From: Knoellia sp. Soil729 | GTDB lineage: Bacteria; Actinomycetota; Actinomycetes; Actinomycetales; Dermatophilaceae | NCBI RefSeq assembly: GCF_001427985.1 | Contig: NZ_LMSA01000002.1 | Coordinates: 1,170,811 to 1,234,810 of the forward strand | Reading direction: 5' to 3' | DNA: 64,000 nt | In this document: piece by piece, positions 49,827 through 59,353 of the stretch | Position numbering within the stretch: position 1 is the stretch's first letter | Layout of the letters: each line of letters opens with the position of its first letter | Program-made: the position numbers and the translations under genes | Notes under the pieces: generated by a model | Told to the model about the DNA's origin: nothing | Database searches by the model: none | What the model saw: the letters and a program-made list of their open reading frames with translations, nothing else

Positions 49827-52394
49827 GTGAAGGCTCCCGTCCTGCCCCAGCACCGCCCCGCCCTGGTCGGGCGGCTGCGGTCCTTCGGTGACGCGGTCGC
49901 GCTGCGGTGGGTCGAGGGGTCGGCGATGCAGACGATGTCGTATGCCGTCCTCGCGGCTCGCGTGGACGCGCGCTGGGCCGTGCTGGGCAGGACCCCACGG
50001 CTCGTCCTGCTCGAGATGGGCAACGACGTCGAGAGCGTCGTCACCCTGCTCGCCGCCCTCGGTGGGGGCCACCCGGTCATCCTCACGGCGCCGGACGGTG
50101 GTGCCGCTCTCGCCCGGGCGTGGGACCCCGACGTCGTCGCCCGCGGGGCCGAGCTGGAGGCGCGACGCGAGGGCAGTGCCCATGACCTGCACCCCGACCT
50201 TGCGCTCCTGCTCTCGACGTCGGGCAGCACGGGGTCCCCCAAGCTGGTTCGCCTGAGTGCGGCCAACCTCGACTGCAACGCCGAGCAGATCGTCGACGCC
50301 CTCGGGCTCGGTGCCGACGACGTCGGCGCGAGCAGCCTGCCACTGCACTACTGCTACGGCCTGTCCGTCCTGCTCAGCCACCTGTCGGTCGGCGCGGGGG
50401 TGCTCCTCACCGACCTGTCCGTCGTCGACGCGTGCTTCTGGGAGGCGTTCCGGGAGGCCGGCGTCTCCACTCTCGCCGGGGTCCCGTACACGTTCGACCT
50501 GCTCGACGCGGCCGGCTTCGCGTCGATGGACGTGCCCCGCCTGCGCCTGCTCACCCAGGCCGGCGGACGGATGGACCCTGCCGCCGTCCGGCGTTGGCTC
50601 GCACTGGGCGAGGAGCGCGGGTTCGACCTGCTCGTGATGTACGGCCAGACCGAGGCGACCGCCCGGATGGCCACGCTGCCGACCCACCTCGCTGCACAGA
50701 ACCCGTCGAGCATCGGCGTCGCCGTCCGCGGCGGTCACTTCTCCCTCGCTCCCGTCCAGGGTGCGGCCGCCGGTGTCGGGGAGCTGGTCTACGAGGGCGG
50801 CAACGTCATGATGGGCTACGCCTCGTCGACGGCCGAGCTCGCGCGCGGCCCGGAGGTCACGGCGCTGCACACCGGCGACCTCGCCCGGTTCACCGCCGAC
50901 GGCCTCGTCGAGGTCGTCGGACGACGCAGCCGCTTCGCCAAGGTCTGCGGGCTGCGCATCGACCTCGACCGCGTCGAGGGCGACCTCACCCGAGGTGGGC
51001 GCACGGCATACGCCATGGACGGCGGGGACCGCCTGCTCGTGGCGACCATCCAGGACGCGGGGTCCGTCGACGTCACCGCGGTGCGCCGCCAGGTGAGCGA
51101 GCGGTATGCCGTCCCCCGCGCCGCCGTCGTCGTCACCGACGTCGGTGAGGTGCCGCGGACGGCGTCCGGCAAGGTCGACCGCCCGGCGCTGGCCGCGCTC
51201 GTCGACGCGTTCGGCGAGGGCACCTGCCCCACCCCGGACCGACTGGTCCTTCCCGAGAGGATGCGGGCGCTGTATGCCGAGCTGCTCGACCGGCCGGAGG
51301 CCACTCTCGACGACTCGTTCGTCACGCTGCGCGGCGACTCGCTGTCCTACGTCGAGGCGTCGGTCCGGCTGGAGGGCATGCTCGGCAGCCTCCCCGAGTC
51401 GTGGCACGTGCGCCCGGTGCGCGAGCTCGCCAGTGCGGTCGAGCCCACCCCCTCGGTGCCGTGGTGGCACCGGTGGCGCTCGCTGGAGACGTCGGTCCTC
51501 CTGCGCGGCGTGGCCATCGCCGTCATCGTGCTCACCCATGCGGGCGTGCTCGACATCCGGGGTGGCGCGCACGTCCTCCTCGCCGTCGCCGGCTTCGCGT
51601 TCGCACGCTTCCAGCTCTCCAGCGCCACGCGGGGCGAGCGCGTCGCGCACGCGCTCGAGTCGGTGACCCGCATCGCCCTGCCAGCAATGGCATGGCTCGG
51701 GGTCCTCTTCCTCGTCGACGAGCGCTACTCGGTCTGGAACCCGCTGCTGCTCACCTCGATCGGGGGCAGCAACGTCCACCCACAGTGGCGCTACTGGTTC
51801 GTCGAGGCGCTCGTCCACATCCTCGTCGGGCTCACCGTGCTGCTCCTCGTGCCGGCCTTCGACCGGCTCGAACGGGCCCGTCCCTTCGCCGTGCCGTTCG
51901 GGCTCGCACTGGCCGCACTGGTCTTCCGCTACGGGGTCATCGACGTGGGCTCACACCACGTCAACGGCCGGCCGGCGGTGGTCCTGTGGCTCTTCGTCCT
52001 GGGGTGGGCGATGGCCCGCAGCCAGGGTCGGTGGCAGCGGATCCTGCTCACGGCCTTCGTGCTCGCGGTCGTCCCGGGCTTCTTCTCGGACCCGGTGCGC
52101 GACGCGACCCTGGCGGCGGGACTGCTCGTGCTGCTGTGGGTCCGCTCGGTGAGGGTGCCGGCGATCGTCGTGCCGGCCATCGTGCCCATCGCCTCGGCGT
52201 CGCTGTTCATCTACCTCGTCCAGTGGGAGGTCATGGGCCGGGTCGGCTACTCCCCGCTCGGTGCCGGCGTCACGCTGCTCACCGGCTGGATCGCGTGGCG
52301 CGGCTCGAGCCCGATCATCGAGCCGGTGGCCCACTGGGTCGGAGCCCGGGCGACGCGGGTGGTGCACCCGAGGGCGTCGTCGCCCGTCAGCTGA
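49827..52394 (+). CDS. adenylation-carrier-acyltransferase fusion protein
   Basis: An 855-residue three-part protein. Residues 1-460: AMP-forming acyl/aminoacyl synthetase (STSGSTGSPK near 130, YGQTE near 271, TGDLARF near 350, ASGKVDR near 450). Residues about 465-545: acyl/peptidyl carrier domain with the phosphopantetheine site GDSLSY (Ser about 505). Residues about 550-855: membrane acyltransferase of the acyltransferase-3 type, about ten helices (LLRGVAIAVIVLTHAG, WRYWFVEALVHI). It could activate an acid, load it on its own carrier and transfer it to a membrane-side acceptor. GTG start, essentially leaderless. Substrate unknown; the iron-box-like site hints at iron-linked expression. Confidence 0.82.
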   Translation: MKAPVLPQHRPALVGRLRSFGDAVALRWVEGSAMQTMSYAVLAARVDARWAVLGRTPRLVLLEMGNDVESVVTLLAALGGGHPVILTAPDGGAALARAWDPDVVARGAELEARREGSAHDLHPDLALLLSTSGSTGSPKLVRLSAANLDCNAEQIVDALGLGADDVGASSLPLHYCYGLSVLLSHLSVGAGVLLTDLSVVDACFWEAFREAGVSTLAGVPYTFDLLDAAGFASMDVPRLRLLTQAGGRMDPAAVRRWLALGEERGFDLLVMYGQTEATARMATLPTHLAAQNPSSIGVAVRGGHFSLAPVQGAAAGVGELVYEGGNVMMGYASSTAELARGPEVTALHTGDLARFTADGLVEVVGRRSRFAKVCGLRIDLDRVEGDLTRGGRTAYAMDGGDRLLVATIQDAGSVDVTAVRRQVSERYAVPRAAVVVTDVGEVPRTASGKVDRPALAALVDAFGEGTCPTPDRLVLPERMRALYAELLDRPEATLDDSFVTLRGDSLSYVEASVRLEGMLGSLPESWHVRPVRELASAVEPTPSVPWWHRWRSLETSVLLRGVAIAVIVLTHAGVLDIRGGAHVLLAVAGFAFARFQLSSATRGERVAHALESVTRIALPAMAWLGVLFLVDERYSVWNPLLLTSIGGSNVHPQWRYWFVEALVHILVGLTVLLLVPAFDRLERARPFAVPFGLALAALVFRYGVIDVGSHHVNGRPAVVLWLFVLGWAMARSQGRWQRILLTAFVLAVVPGFFSDPVRDATLAAGLLVLLWVRSVRVPAIVVPAIVPIASASLFIYLVQWEVMGRVGYSPLGAGVTLLTGWIAWRGSSPIIEPVAHWVGARATRVVHPRASSPVS

Positions 52395-53214
52395 GGATGT
52401 CCTGCCGGCGGAAGCGGCGGAAGCCCAGGGCGAGGAAGAGCACGGTGTAGAGCACCGCCCACAGCACCCCGTGCCGCAGGTCGCTCCAGTCCACCGGCCC
52501 GGACACGAGCAGGTCGAGCCATGCCCGCGAGTAGTGGGCGGGCAGCGCCTTGCGCCAGTCGCCGAGCGCGTCGATCGAGTCGAGGATGCCCGAGACGATG
52601 AGCAGGACGAGCGCGCCGCCCACCGCCGCCAACGGCGTCTGGCTGCGTACGCCCACCCAGAACGAGAAGGCACCGATGGGCGCAATCATGACGAGGACGT
52701 AGAGCACCGCGACGGCCATCCGCGGCAGCCACACGCTCCACGGCAGCTCGCCACCGCCGAGGATGCTGAAGGGCTGAGGGCCGTAGGCGAGGGTCCCGAC
52801 GACCAGGGACCACACGGGCAGCGCGATGACGAGCGTCGCCGTCGAGAGGAACCCGATGACGAGCTTGCTGGTGAGCAGCCTCGCCCGCGACACCGGCGCG
52901 GTGAGCAGGTAGCGCAGGGACGCCCAGGACGCCTCGGCGGGCACCGGGTCACCGGCGAAGAGCGCCGCCACGATGAAGAGCAGCAGCTCCGCGGACACGA
53001 CGAAGGCGAAGACCGTGAAGTTCGGACCCCCACCGGTCGCGAGGTCGACGAGCCGCACGGTGGGGTCGCCCGGACGCCCCGGGCTGTCGTCGAGCGAGAA
53101 CGCGGCGACGAGGACGAGTGGCAGAGCGACGACGATGGCGATCATCCACAGCGTGCGTCGCCGGCCGAGCTGGCGGCGCAGCTCCGCCCGCCACGACAGG
53201 GGTTTGCTGCTCAT
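52387..53214 (-). CDS. ABC-2 type transporter permease
   Basis: A 275-residue inner-membrane protein with about six helices and an N-terminal RxxRRTLW cytoplasmic start typical of ABC-2 permeases. ATG at 53214, overlapping the preceding ATPase stop. Its 3' end overlaps the convergent synthetase by 8 nt. Works with the fused hydrolase-ATPase encoded upstream; substrate unknown. Confidence 0.85.
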   Translation of the reverse strand: MSSKPLSWRAELRRQLGRRRTLWMIAIVVALPLVLVAAFSLDDSPGRPGDPTVRLVDLATGGGPNFTVFAFVVSAELLLFIVAALFAGDPVPAEASWASLRYLLTAPVSRARLLTSKLVIGFLSTATLVIALPVWSLVVGTLAYGPQPFSILGGGELPWSVWLPRMAVAVLYVLVMIAPIGAFSFWVGVRSQTPLAAVGGALVLLIVSGILDSIDALGDWRKALPAHYSRAWLDLLVSGPVDWSDLRHGVLWAVLYTVLFLALGFRRFRRQDILS

Positions 53215-56105
53215 CGGGCACGCACCTGTCGAAGTCGCTCGACCATCGAGCCATCGCCGTCTCCGTCGCTGCCGTCCGCCGGGCCCTGCGAGGAGGCGAT
53301 GACCCCGAGGAAGACCTCCTCGAGGTGGCGGCGGCTGCCGACGCCGACGACCTGCGCGCCGGAGTCGACCACGACGCGCACGAGCGCCTCGCGGGGGAGG
53401 TCGGAGACGACGGTGACCATGGGCTTGGTGGGGTCGTCGACGACCTCGACCGAGCGTATGCCGTCCGCCCCCGCGAGCGCGGCCCGCGCCGGGGCGAGCG
53501 AGGCTCCCGGGGCAAGCTCGAAGACGGTCGTGTCCTCGCTCGAGAGCAGCTCGGACACGGGGCCGGCGGTGACGACCCGGCCGGCGTTCATGACGACGAC
53601 GTGGCTGCACGTCAGCTCGACCTCGGCAAGGAGGTGGCTGGAGACGACGACGGTGCGGCCGGTCGCGGCATACGACTGCAGGATCGGGCGCATGGCCGCG
53701 ATCTGGGGCGGGTCGAGACCGTTGGTCGGCTCGTCGAGGAAGAGCACCTCGGGCCGGCCGAGCATGGCCTGGGCGATGCCGAGCCGCTGCTTCATGCCGT
53801 GGCTGTAGGTGCGGACCGGGCGGTCGAGCGCACCACCGAGCGCGGCGACGCCGAGGGCCTCGTCCATGCTCGCCTCGGCCATCGGCCGGCCGGTCGCGGC
53901 CCAGTAGGCCTCGAGGTTCTGGCGGCCGGTGAGGTGGGGGAGGAAGCCGGGACCCTCGACGAGTGCCCCGACCCGGCCCAGCACCTCGGAGCCGGGGTGG
54001 ACAGGGCGGCCGAGGACGTGCACCGTGCCGGAGTCGGGGGAGATGAGCCCGAGCATCATGCGCATGGTCGTCGTCTTGCCGGCACCGTTGGGCCCGAGGA
54101 GTCCGACGACCTGGCCGCGCTCGGCGCGCCAGGAGACGTCATCGACGGCCCGGTGGCCGTCGGCGTAGGTCTTGACGAGCCGGTCGACGACGAGGGGGAC
54201 GTCGGCGAGGTCGTCACGGACTGCCTCGCGGTGGCGGCGTCGACGGCGCAGGAGCGCGGACGCGGCGATGACGGCGAGCAGGGCCGCGATGCCTGCGGCC
54301 AGCGCGATCGACTCGGTGTCTCGATCGGTGGACGAGGCAAGGATCCGGCCCTGCGCCGTGGGGACGGTGAGCACGGGGGCCGCGAGGCTGATCCGGTCGG
54401 CCCGGGCCTGGCGAGGGGTGGTGAACGAGCTGTCGGTCGACGTGACGAGCACCCGCCACTGGCTTCCGGCGGCCATCGACCAGACGGAGGCCGGCAGGTC
54501 GACGGTGACGTCGGTGGCCTTCCCCGGTGCAAGCGCCACCCGGACCGGGGTGGTGAGCGCCCGCTGCTGCACGGCGTCCGAGCCCTCGACCCGCCAGAGC
54601 GAGACGAACAGCGTTGCCTCCGTGCCGGTCGAGGTGACGCTCAGCCGCACGCTCGGCGAGCCGACGACCGTGAACGATCGGTCGAGAACGGTGCTGTCGA
54701 AGGCGGCCGACATGCCGGGCAGCGCCGCGAGCCGATAGGTCGGCAGCCCGGAGGTGCCCAAACCGGGGATCGAGGTCATCGAGCTCGGCTGCCCGCCGGG
54801 CGGAGTGAGGAGGACGGACGGCTCCTGAGGGGCCTTCAGCGACACCTTCTCGGTTCCACCGCGCAGACCCGGGTAGGTGTCGAGGGTCGCGACCGGCGCG
54901 GAGTCGGTGCCGCGGGGGACGGGCAGCGAGTAGGTGAAGGCCGGCACCGGCAGGGGGTCGGTCCGTGTACCGGCGAGGTAGGTGCGGACCCAGGTCCGGC
55001 CGGCCTCCTCGTCGAGACTCGGGTTGGACGACGGGCCGTCGTGGCCCCCGTCGGTCCACCGCACGGCGTGGCGGGTTCCGGCGGAGGCCAGGCCTGCGGC
55101 GTTGGCATCGGCCTGGTCCAGCCCGAAGAGGGTGTCCGCCTCACCCTGGACGAGCAGGGTCGGCGCCGTGACCCTGCTGATGCTCGCCTGCGGGCTGTTG
55201 CGGCGCAGGGTCGCGGCGAGGGCAGCGCTGGGCCGGCCGTTCTCCGCGGCGTCCTGCAGCTGCCGGCAGAGGGTGACCTCGAACCGTCCGCAGAGCAGGT
55301 CGGAGGGCTTTGCGGCAGCCGCAGCGCCGGCACTGCTCGCACCTGCCGCGCCCGCGCTGCTCCCACCTGCTGCACCTGTCGCAGCTGCGCCGCCCGTGGC
55401 GCCGAGGGCCCCGTCGACGCTCGCGCCGAAGAACCGGGCACCCCAGAGCTGCTTGTAGGGCCCGGGGGTGGAGCTGTCCCGCGCACCCTGGGGGAAGAGG
55501 GCACTGGCGAGGTCGTTCCACGTGATGGCGGCGACCGTGGCGTCGACGCGGGGGTCAGCGCCGGCCAGCATGAGCGCGAAGGCGCCACCGTAGGAGCCGC
55601 CCGCGACCGCGACCCGGGGGTCACCGGCGCCGTCGCGCCTCACCTCTGGGCGAGACGCGAGCAGGTCGAGCAGGACGCGGCCGTCGGCGATCTCGAAGTC
55701 GGGGGAGTCGAGGTGGATCAACCCGCCGGAGCGACCGAAGCCGCGGGCGGTGAAGGTGAGGACGACGTTGCCGTCGGCCGCGTACGTCCGTGCCTCCGCA
55801 TCCACTGACTCCTTGGAGCCCCCGAAGCCGTGGGCGAGGAGCACTGCCGGCCGTGGCGCCGAGCCGGCCGGCAGGTAGAGGCGGGTGTCGAGCCGGACAG
55901 GGGTGCCATCGGCCTCTGGACCGACGTCGACCATCTGGTCGCTCGTCCTCACCTCGGAGGTTGTCGAGGCCGCGGGAGCGAGGGAGAGTCCCGACGCGGC
56001 CGAGGCACTGACGCCGGGGGTCAGGACGAGCGCGAGGCCGGCGAGCAGCGGGACGGCCGCGGCGAGGACGGCGCCCCGACGTCGGGCCTGAGCGAGCCGC
56101 TGCAT
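53211..56105 (-). CDS. secreted S15/alpha-beta hydrolase fused to ABC transporter ATPase
   Basis: A 964-residue fusion. Signal peptide 1-37; residues about 50-590 an S15/CocE-like alpha/beta hydrolase, with nucleophile in AGGSYGG (Ser about 172), then an Ala/Gly-rich insertion (about 228-265) and a beta-rich XPP-like C-terminal domain. A membrane helix (about 606-624) with a basic stop (RRRRR) leads to a cytoplasmic ABC ATPase (GPNGAGKTT near 672, SHGMKQRLGIAQAML, LDEPTNGLD). Hydrolase outside, ATPase inside. It pairs with the permease downstream. Such fusions are seen in related actinobacteria; export of, or resistance to, a peptide-like compound is a reasonable guess only. Confidence 0.85.
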   Translation of the reverse strand: MQRLAQARRRGAVLAAAVPLLAGLALVLTPGVSASAASGLSLAPAASTTSEVRTSDQMVDVGPEADGTPVRLDTRLYLPAGSAPRPAVLLAHGFGGSKESVDAEARTYAADGNVVLTFTARGFGRSGGLIHLDSPDFEIADGRVLLDLLASRPEVRRDGAGDPRVAVAGGSYGGAFALMLAGADPRVDATVAAITWNDLASALFPQGARDSSTPGPYKQLWGARFFGASVDGALGATGGAAATGAAGGSSAGAAGASSAGAAAAAKPSDLLCGRFEVTLCRQLQDAAENGRPSAALAATLRRNSPQASISRVTAPTLLVQGEADTLFGLDQADANAAGLASAGTRHAVRWTDGGHDGPSSNPSLDEEAGRTWVRTYLAGTRTDPLPVPAFTYSLPVPRGTDSAPVATLDTYPGLRGGTEKVSLKAPQEPSVLLTPPGGQPSSMTSIPGLGTSGLPTYRLAALPGMSAAFDSTVLDRSFTVVGSPSVRLSVTSTGTEATLFVSLWRVEGSDAVQQRALTTPVRVALAPGKATDVTVDLPASVWSMAAGSQWRVLVTSTDSSFTTPRQARADRISLAAPVLTVPTAQGRILASSTDRDTESIALAAGIAALLAVIAASALLRRRRRHREAVRDDLADVPLVVDRLVKTYADGHRAVDDVSWRAERGQVVGLLGPNGAGKTTTMRMMLGLISPDSGTVHVLGRPVHPGSEVLGRVGALVEGPGFLPHLTGRQNLEAYWAATGRPMAEASMDEALGVAALGGALDRPVRTYSHGMKQRLGIAQAMLGRPEVLFLDEPTNGLDPPQIAAMRPILQSYAATGRTVVVSSHLLAEVELTCSHVVVMNAGRVVTAGPVSELLSSEDTTVFELAPGASLAPARAALAGADGIRSVEVVDDPTKPMVTVVSDLPREALVRVVVDSGAQVVGVGSRRHLEEVFLGVIASSQGPADGSDGDGDGSMVERLRQVRAR

Positions 56106-56232
56106 GGCTCATCCTCTCGCGACGACATCGGGTGGGCCTGCCGGTCTACGGCCCGCACTCGTCGAACGCTTCACCGACGCGCGGTGTTCCGCGCCCTGCC
56201 CAGCCTTCTCGTGGCCGGTGCGGCCGGTCGGG

Positions 56233-57672
56233 TCAGGCCTCGAGGGTCCGGTCGAACAGCTCGCGGACGTGGTCGGGCAGCGCCGGCTCCTGGATCGTCA
56301 GCTCGAGTGGGGGGAGGTCGCAGCTGACGCCGTAGCAGAAGCGGTCGGGCTGCACGTGTCCGCCGGCGTAGGCCTGGAGCTCCGGCGTCGGACCCGCCAG
56401 CAGTCCTCGCCACGCCGACGCGTCGGGCTCCGGCAGCTCGTCGAGGACGACGCTGCGCTCCCTCACGATGCCGGCGAAGCCACCGGTGCGGCGGACCTGC
56501 ACCTGCTGCGGGGTCTGCGGCGAGGCCGGCGCGGGGGCCGGCTCGGATCCCGGAGCCGGCGCGGGCGTGGGTGTGTCGGCGCCCTGCGTGACACCGACCT
56601 CGCGCCAGGCCGACCTCACCGCCTCGGCCTGCACGGAGTCCTCGCCGTGGACGGTGACCGCCGCGGCCACGGTGAGGTCGGCAAAGGTCGCGAAGTCGCA
56701 GTCCGCCTTGATGTCACCGGTCACCGCGGCATACCAGATGGCACCGGCGACCTCCCAGGCGTTGCCGCCCAGTGCGGTGGCCACGAGGTGGAACGCACGG
56801 TTGGGGATGCCGGAGTTGATGTGGACGCCACCGTTGTCGTCGTCGGTGACGACGAAGTCGCGCATGTGCGCGGGTTGGGGGTCCTTGCCCAGGCGCGGGT
56901 CGTCGTACGCCGTGCCGGGCGCCTTCATCGACCGCAGACCCACCCCCTTGACGCCTGGGGCGAGGAGCTCGGCGCCGATGAGCCAGTCGGACTGCGCGGC
57001 GTCCAGACCCAGGGCGCGCTGCTTGACGAGGATCCCGAAGACGTCGGAGACGTGCTCGTTGAGGGCGCCCGCCTGGTCCTGGTAGTTCAGGCCCGAGGTG
57101 TACTGCGTGACGCCGTGCGCCAGCTCGTGCCCGATGACGTCGAGGCTGCGGGTGAACCCGAGGAAGACCTGGCCGTCACCGTCACCGAACACCATCTGCG
57201 AGCCGTCCCAGAAGGCGTTGTCGTACCTCTGGCTGTAGTGCACGCTCGCGACGAGGCCCAGTCCCTTGTCGTCCAGCGAGTTGCGGTCGTAGGCCGCGTG
57301 CCACAGCTCCCAGGTCGCGCCCAGCCCGTCGTAGGCCTCGTTGACCGCGGTGTCATCGCTCGCGCCCTCGCCCTCGGCCCGCACCTGCCTGCCCGGCAAG
57401 GTCGTCGAGCCCTGCGCGTCATGGATGACGCGGTTGGGTGCCTCCGTGGTGGCGCGGGTCGCCCGCCGGCTCACCCCCTCACCCGTGGCGCGCAGCGAGT
57501 GCTCGCGTGCGTGCTGCTCGTAGCGGAAGAGGTCGAGGCGCAGCGTCTCGCGAGCACGCTCCTCGATGCGGGGGTCGCCCGACGTCGCGAGCGCCTGGAG
57601 CAGGTAGGGCGGCACGATGCCGCAGAACACCGGAGCGGAGCCCTGGCTCGGGGAGGCTGGTTGCGAAGTCAT
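56233..57672 (-). CDS. M4-family (protealysin-like) metalloprotease with C-terminal emfourin-like domain
   Basis: A 479-residue protein without a classical signal peptide. Residues about 15-55 look like a protealysin short propeptide (CGIVPPYLLQAL, the PPYxL-type motif). Catalytic zinc site HELAHG near residue 182 and downstream NEHVSDVFG; a His in GGVHINSGIPN. The last 90 residues (RRTGGFAGIVRER...) resemble emfourin, the inhibitor usually encoded next to protealysins, here fused. The cysteine in the propeptide may help control. Role could be cytoplasmic or secreted by an unknown route. Confidence 0.83.
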   Translation of the reverse strand: MTSQPASPSQGSAPVFCGIVPPYLLQALATSGDPRIEERARETLRLDLFRYEQHAREHSLRATGEGVSRRATRATTEAPNRVIHDAQGSTTLPGRQVRAEGEGASDDTAVNEAYDGLGATWELWHAAYDRNSLDDKGLGLVASVHYSQRYDNAFWDGSQMVFGDGDGQVFLGFTRSLDVIGHELAHGVTQYTSGLNYQDQAGALNEHVSDVFGILVKQRALGLDAAQSDWLIGAELLAPGVKGVGLRSMKAPGTAYDDPRLGKDPQPAHMRDFVVTDDDNGGVHINSGIPNRAFHLVATALGGNAWEVAGAIWYAAVTGDIKADCDFATFADLTVAAAVTVHGEDSVQAEAVRSAWREVGVTQGADTPTPAPAPGSEPAPAPASPQTPQQVQVRRTGGFAGIVRERSVVLDELPEPDASAWRGLLAGPTPELQAYAGGHVQPDRFCYGVSCDLPPLELTIQEPALPDHVRELFDRTLEA

Positions 57673-57787
57673 GCCTCCATCTTGACCCCGACCTCCGACA
57701 GGCGCTCGCCGGAACGTGTCACCCTTGAGGAGTCAGCGGTTGCTGCCCCGCCGCTCCACCTCTCGCCCCAGGAATCACGGAACGTCC

Positions 57788-59323
57788 ATGACCACGCGCC
57801 TTCCCCGCCGTACCGTCCTGCAGTCGGCCGGTGCAGCGGTCGTGGTCGTCGCGACCGGCACGGTCACCGCGTGCTCCAGCCACAGCCCCGGCGACAGCTC
57901 CAGCGCGAAAGCCCCCCACGAGCTGACCGTGAGCACGGCGGGAGCCGCCGCTGTGGTGGACCCGAAGGGAACCCCTGCCGCGGTCACGGTCGCCGCGACG
58001 CGTCTCCTGCTCGAGCGGGCGAGCGCGGTCGTCGTGACCTCGACACACGAGACCGACATCACCGCGGGAGCAGCAACGGCCCGGCGCCTCGGCGTGCCCC
58101 TGCTGGTCGCCGGACCCGAGCTCGTCGGCGAGCTCGACCGGCTCGGCACCCGCACGGTCATCCGGTATGCCGGCCGCTCACCCCAGTCGCCCGACCCCGC
58201 CGCCGTGCCCGACGAGTTCGGGAAGCGCGAGGTGGTCGAGGGCCCGGCCGGCGACGGCGTGCCCGAGGTCGCGGGCCTGCCACTCGAGCCGCCCACGGAC
58301 GCGGCGACCGTCCTGCTGCTCGAGGGCACCACGCTCCCGGCCGCCCTCGCGCCGCTGCTGCACGCCGTGGGCGCCACGCCGCTCGCCGTGGCCGCGCCCG
58401 ACATCCGCCGCTCCGCACAGGTGCGCGCGGCGCTGACCACCCGGCCGAAGGCACCGGTGCTCGCCGTGGGCGCGAGGTTCGGCGCGGAAGAGGTCTTCGC
58501 CCAACGGGTGCGCACGACGACGCACGCCTCCGAGCTCCCCGGTGGCGGGCTCGTGCCCTTCCCGGACCGGATGATGGTCGCGCTCTACGGTCATCCGCAC
58601 ACCGCCGACCTGGGGATGCTCGGTGAGCAGTCGGCTCGCGAGTCCGTGGTGCGGGCCCGGGCCCTGGCGAAGGAGTACGCCGCGCTCACCGACACGGTCG
58701 TCGTCCCGGCCTTCGAGCTCATCGCGACCATCGCCTCGAGCGTCAGGGGCGACGGCTCCTACTCGACCCGCACCCGCAGGAGCGAGCTGCTCCCGTGGAT
58801 CGAGGCCGCGGAGAACGCCGGTGTCTACGTCGTGCTCGACCTCCAGCCGGGCCGTTCGGACTTCCTCACCCAGGCCAAGGCCTACGAGGAGCTGCTCGTC
58901 CGGCCGTGGGTGGGGCTCGCCCTCGACCCCGAGTGGCGTCTCAAGCCCGACCAGGTGCACCTCAAGCAGATCGGGTCGGTCGGCATCGAGGAGGTCAACG
59001 AGGTCGGAGCCTGGCTCGCCGGGCTCGTGCGTGCCCACGACCTGCCGCCCAAGGTCCTCACGCTTCACCAGTTCAACCTGCGGATGATCCGAGACCGCGA
59101 GCGCCTCGACACCTCCCTCGATGAGATCCAGTGGTTGGTGCACGCCGACGGCCAGGGAACCCAGTCCGAGAAGCAGGAGACCTGGAAGGCGTTGCGCCGC
59201 AACCTGCCCGACGGCGTCTGGCTCGGCTGGAAGAACTTCGAGGACGAGGACAGGCCCATGCTCACCGTCGAGCAGACGCTGGAGCTCGTCCACCCACGCC
59301 CGTCGTTCGTCTCCTACCAGTAG
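57788..59323 (+). CDS. Tat-type lipoprotein with cell-wall-binding-like domain
   Basis: A 511-residue protein. N-terminus LPRRTVLQSAG (twin arginine) with lipobox TVTAC near residue 29, suggesting Tat export and lipid anchoring. Residues about 45-215 resemble the CW-binding-2 type Rossmann-like repeat (ATRLLLERASAVVV, LGVPLLVAG). Residues about 250-511 form a TIM-barrel-like domain (YVVLDLQPGRSDF, LALDPEWRLKPDQ, LGWKNFED). No catalytic pair was identified with confidence. Surface-exposed; substrate unknown. ATG 57788 chosen for the Tat motif. Confidence 0.75.
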   Translation: MTTRLPRRTVLQSAGAAVVVVATGTVTACSSHSPGDSSSAKAPHELTVSTAGAAAVVDPKGTPAAVTVAATRLLLERASAVVVTSTHETDITAGAATARRLGVPLLVAGPELVGELDRLGTRTVIRYAGRSPQSPDPAAVPDEFGKREVVEGPAGDGVPEVAGLPLEPPTDAATVLLLEGTTLPAALAPLLHAVGATPLAVAAPDIRRSAQVRAALTTRPKAPVLAVGARFGAEEVFAQRVRTTTHASELPGGGLVPFPDRMMVALYGHPHTADLGMLGEQSARESVVRARALAKEYAALTDTVVVPAFELIATIASSVRGDGSYSTRTRRSELLPWIEAAENAGVYVVLDLQPGRSDFLTQAKAYEELLVRPWVGLALDPEWRLKPDQVHLKQIGSVGIEEVNEVGAWLAGLVRAHDLPPKVLTLHQFNLRMIRDRERLDTSLDEIQWLVHADGQGTQSEKQETWKALRRNLPDGVWLGWKNFEDEDRPMLTVEQTLELVHPRPSFVSYQ

Positions 59324-59353
59324 GCGTCCACGACCCGGGGCATCCGTTCCGGC

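Noticed and set aside
52387-52394. Overlapping convergent stops suggesting an assembly error
   Set aside because: Both genes end with normal family-length termini, so an 8-nt convergent overlap is plausible as it stands.
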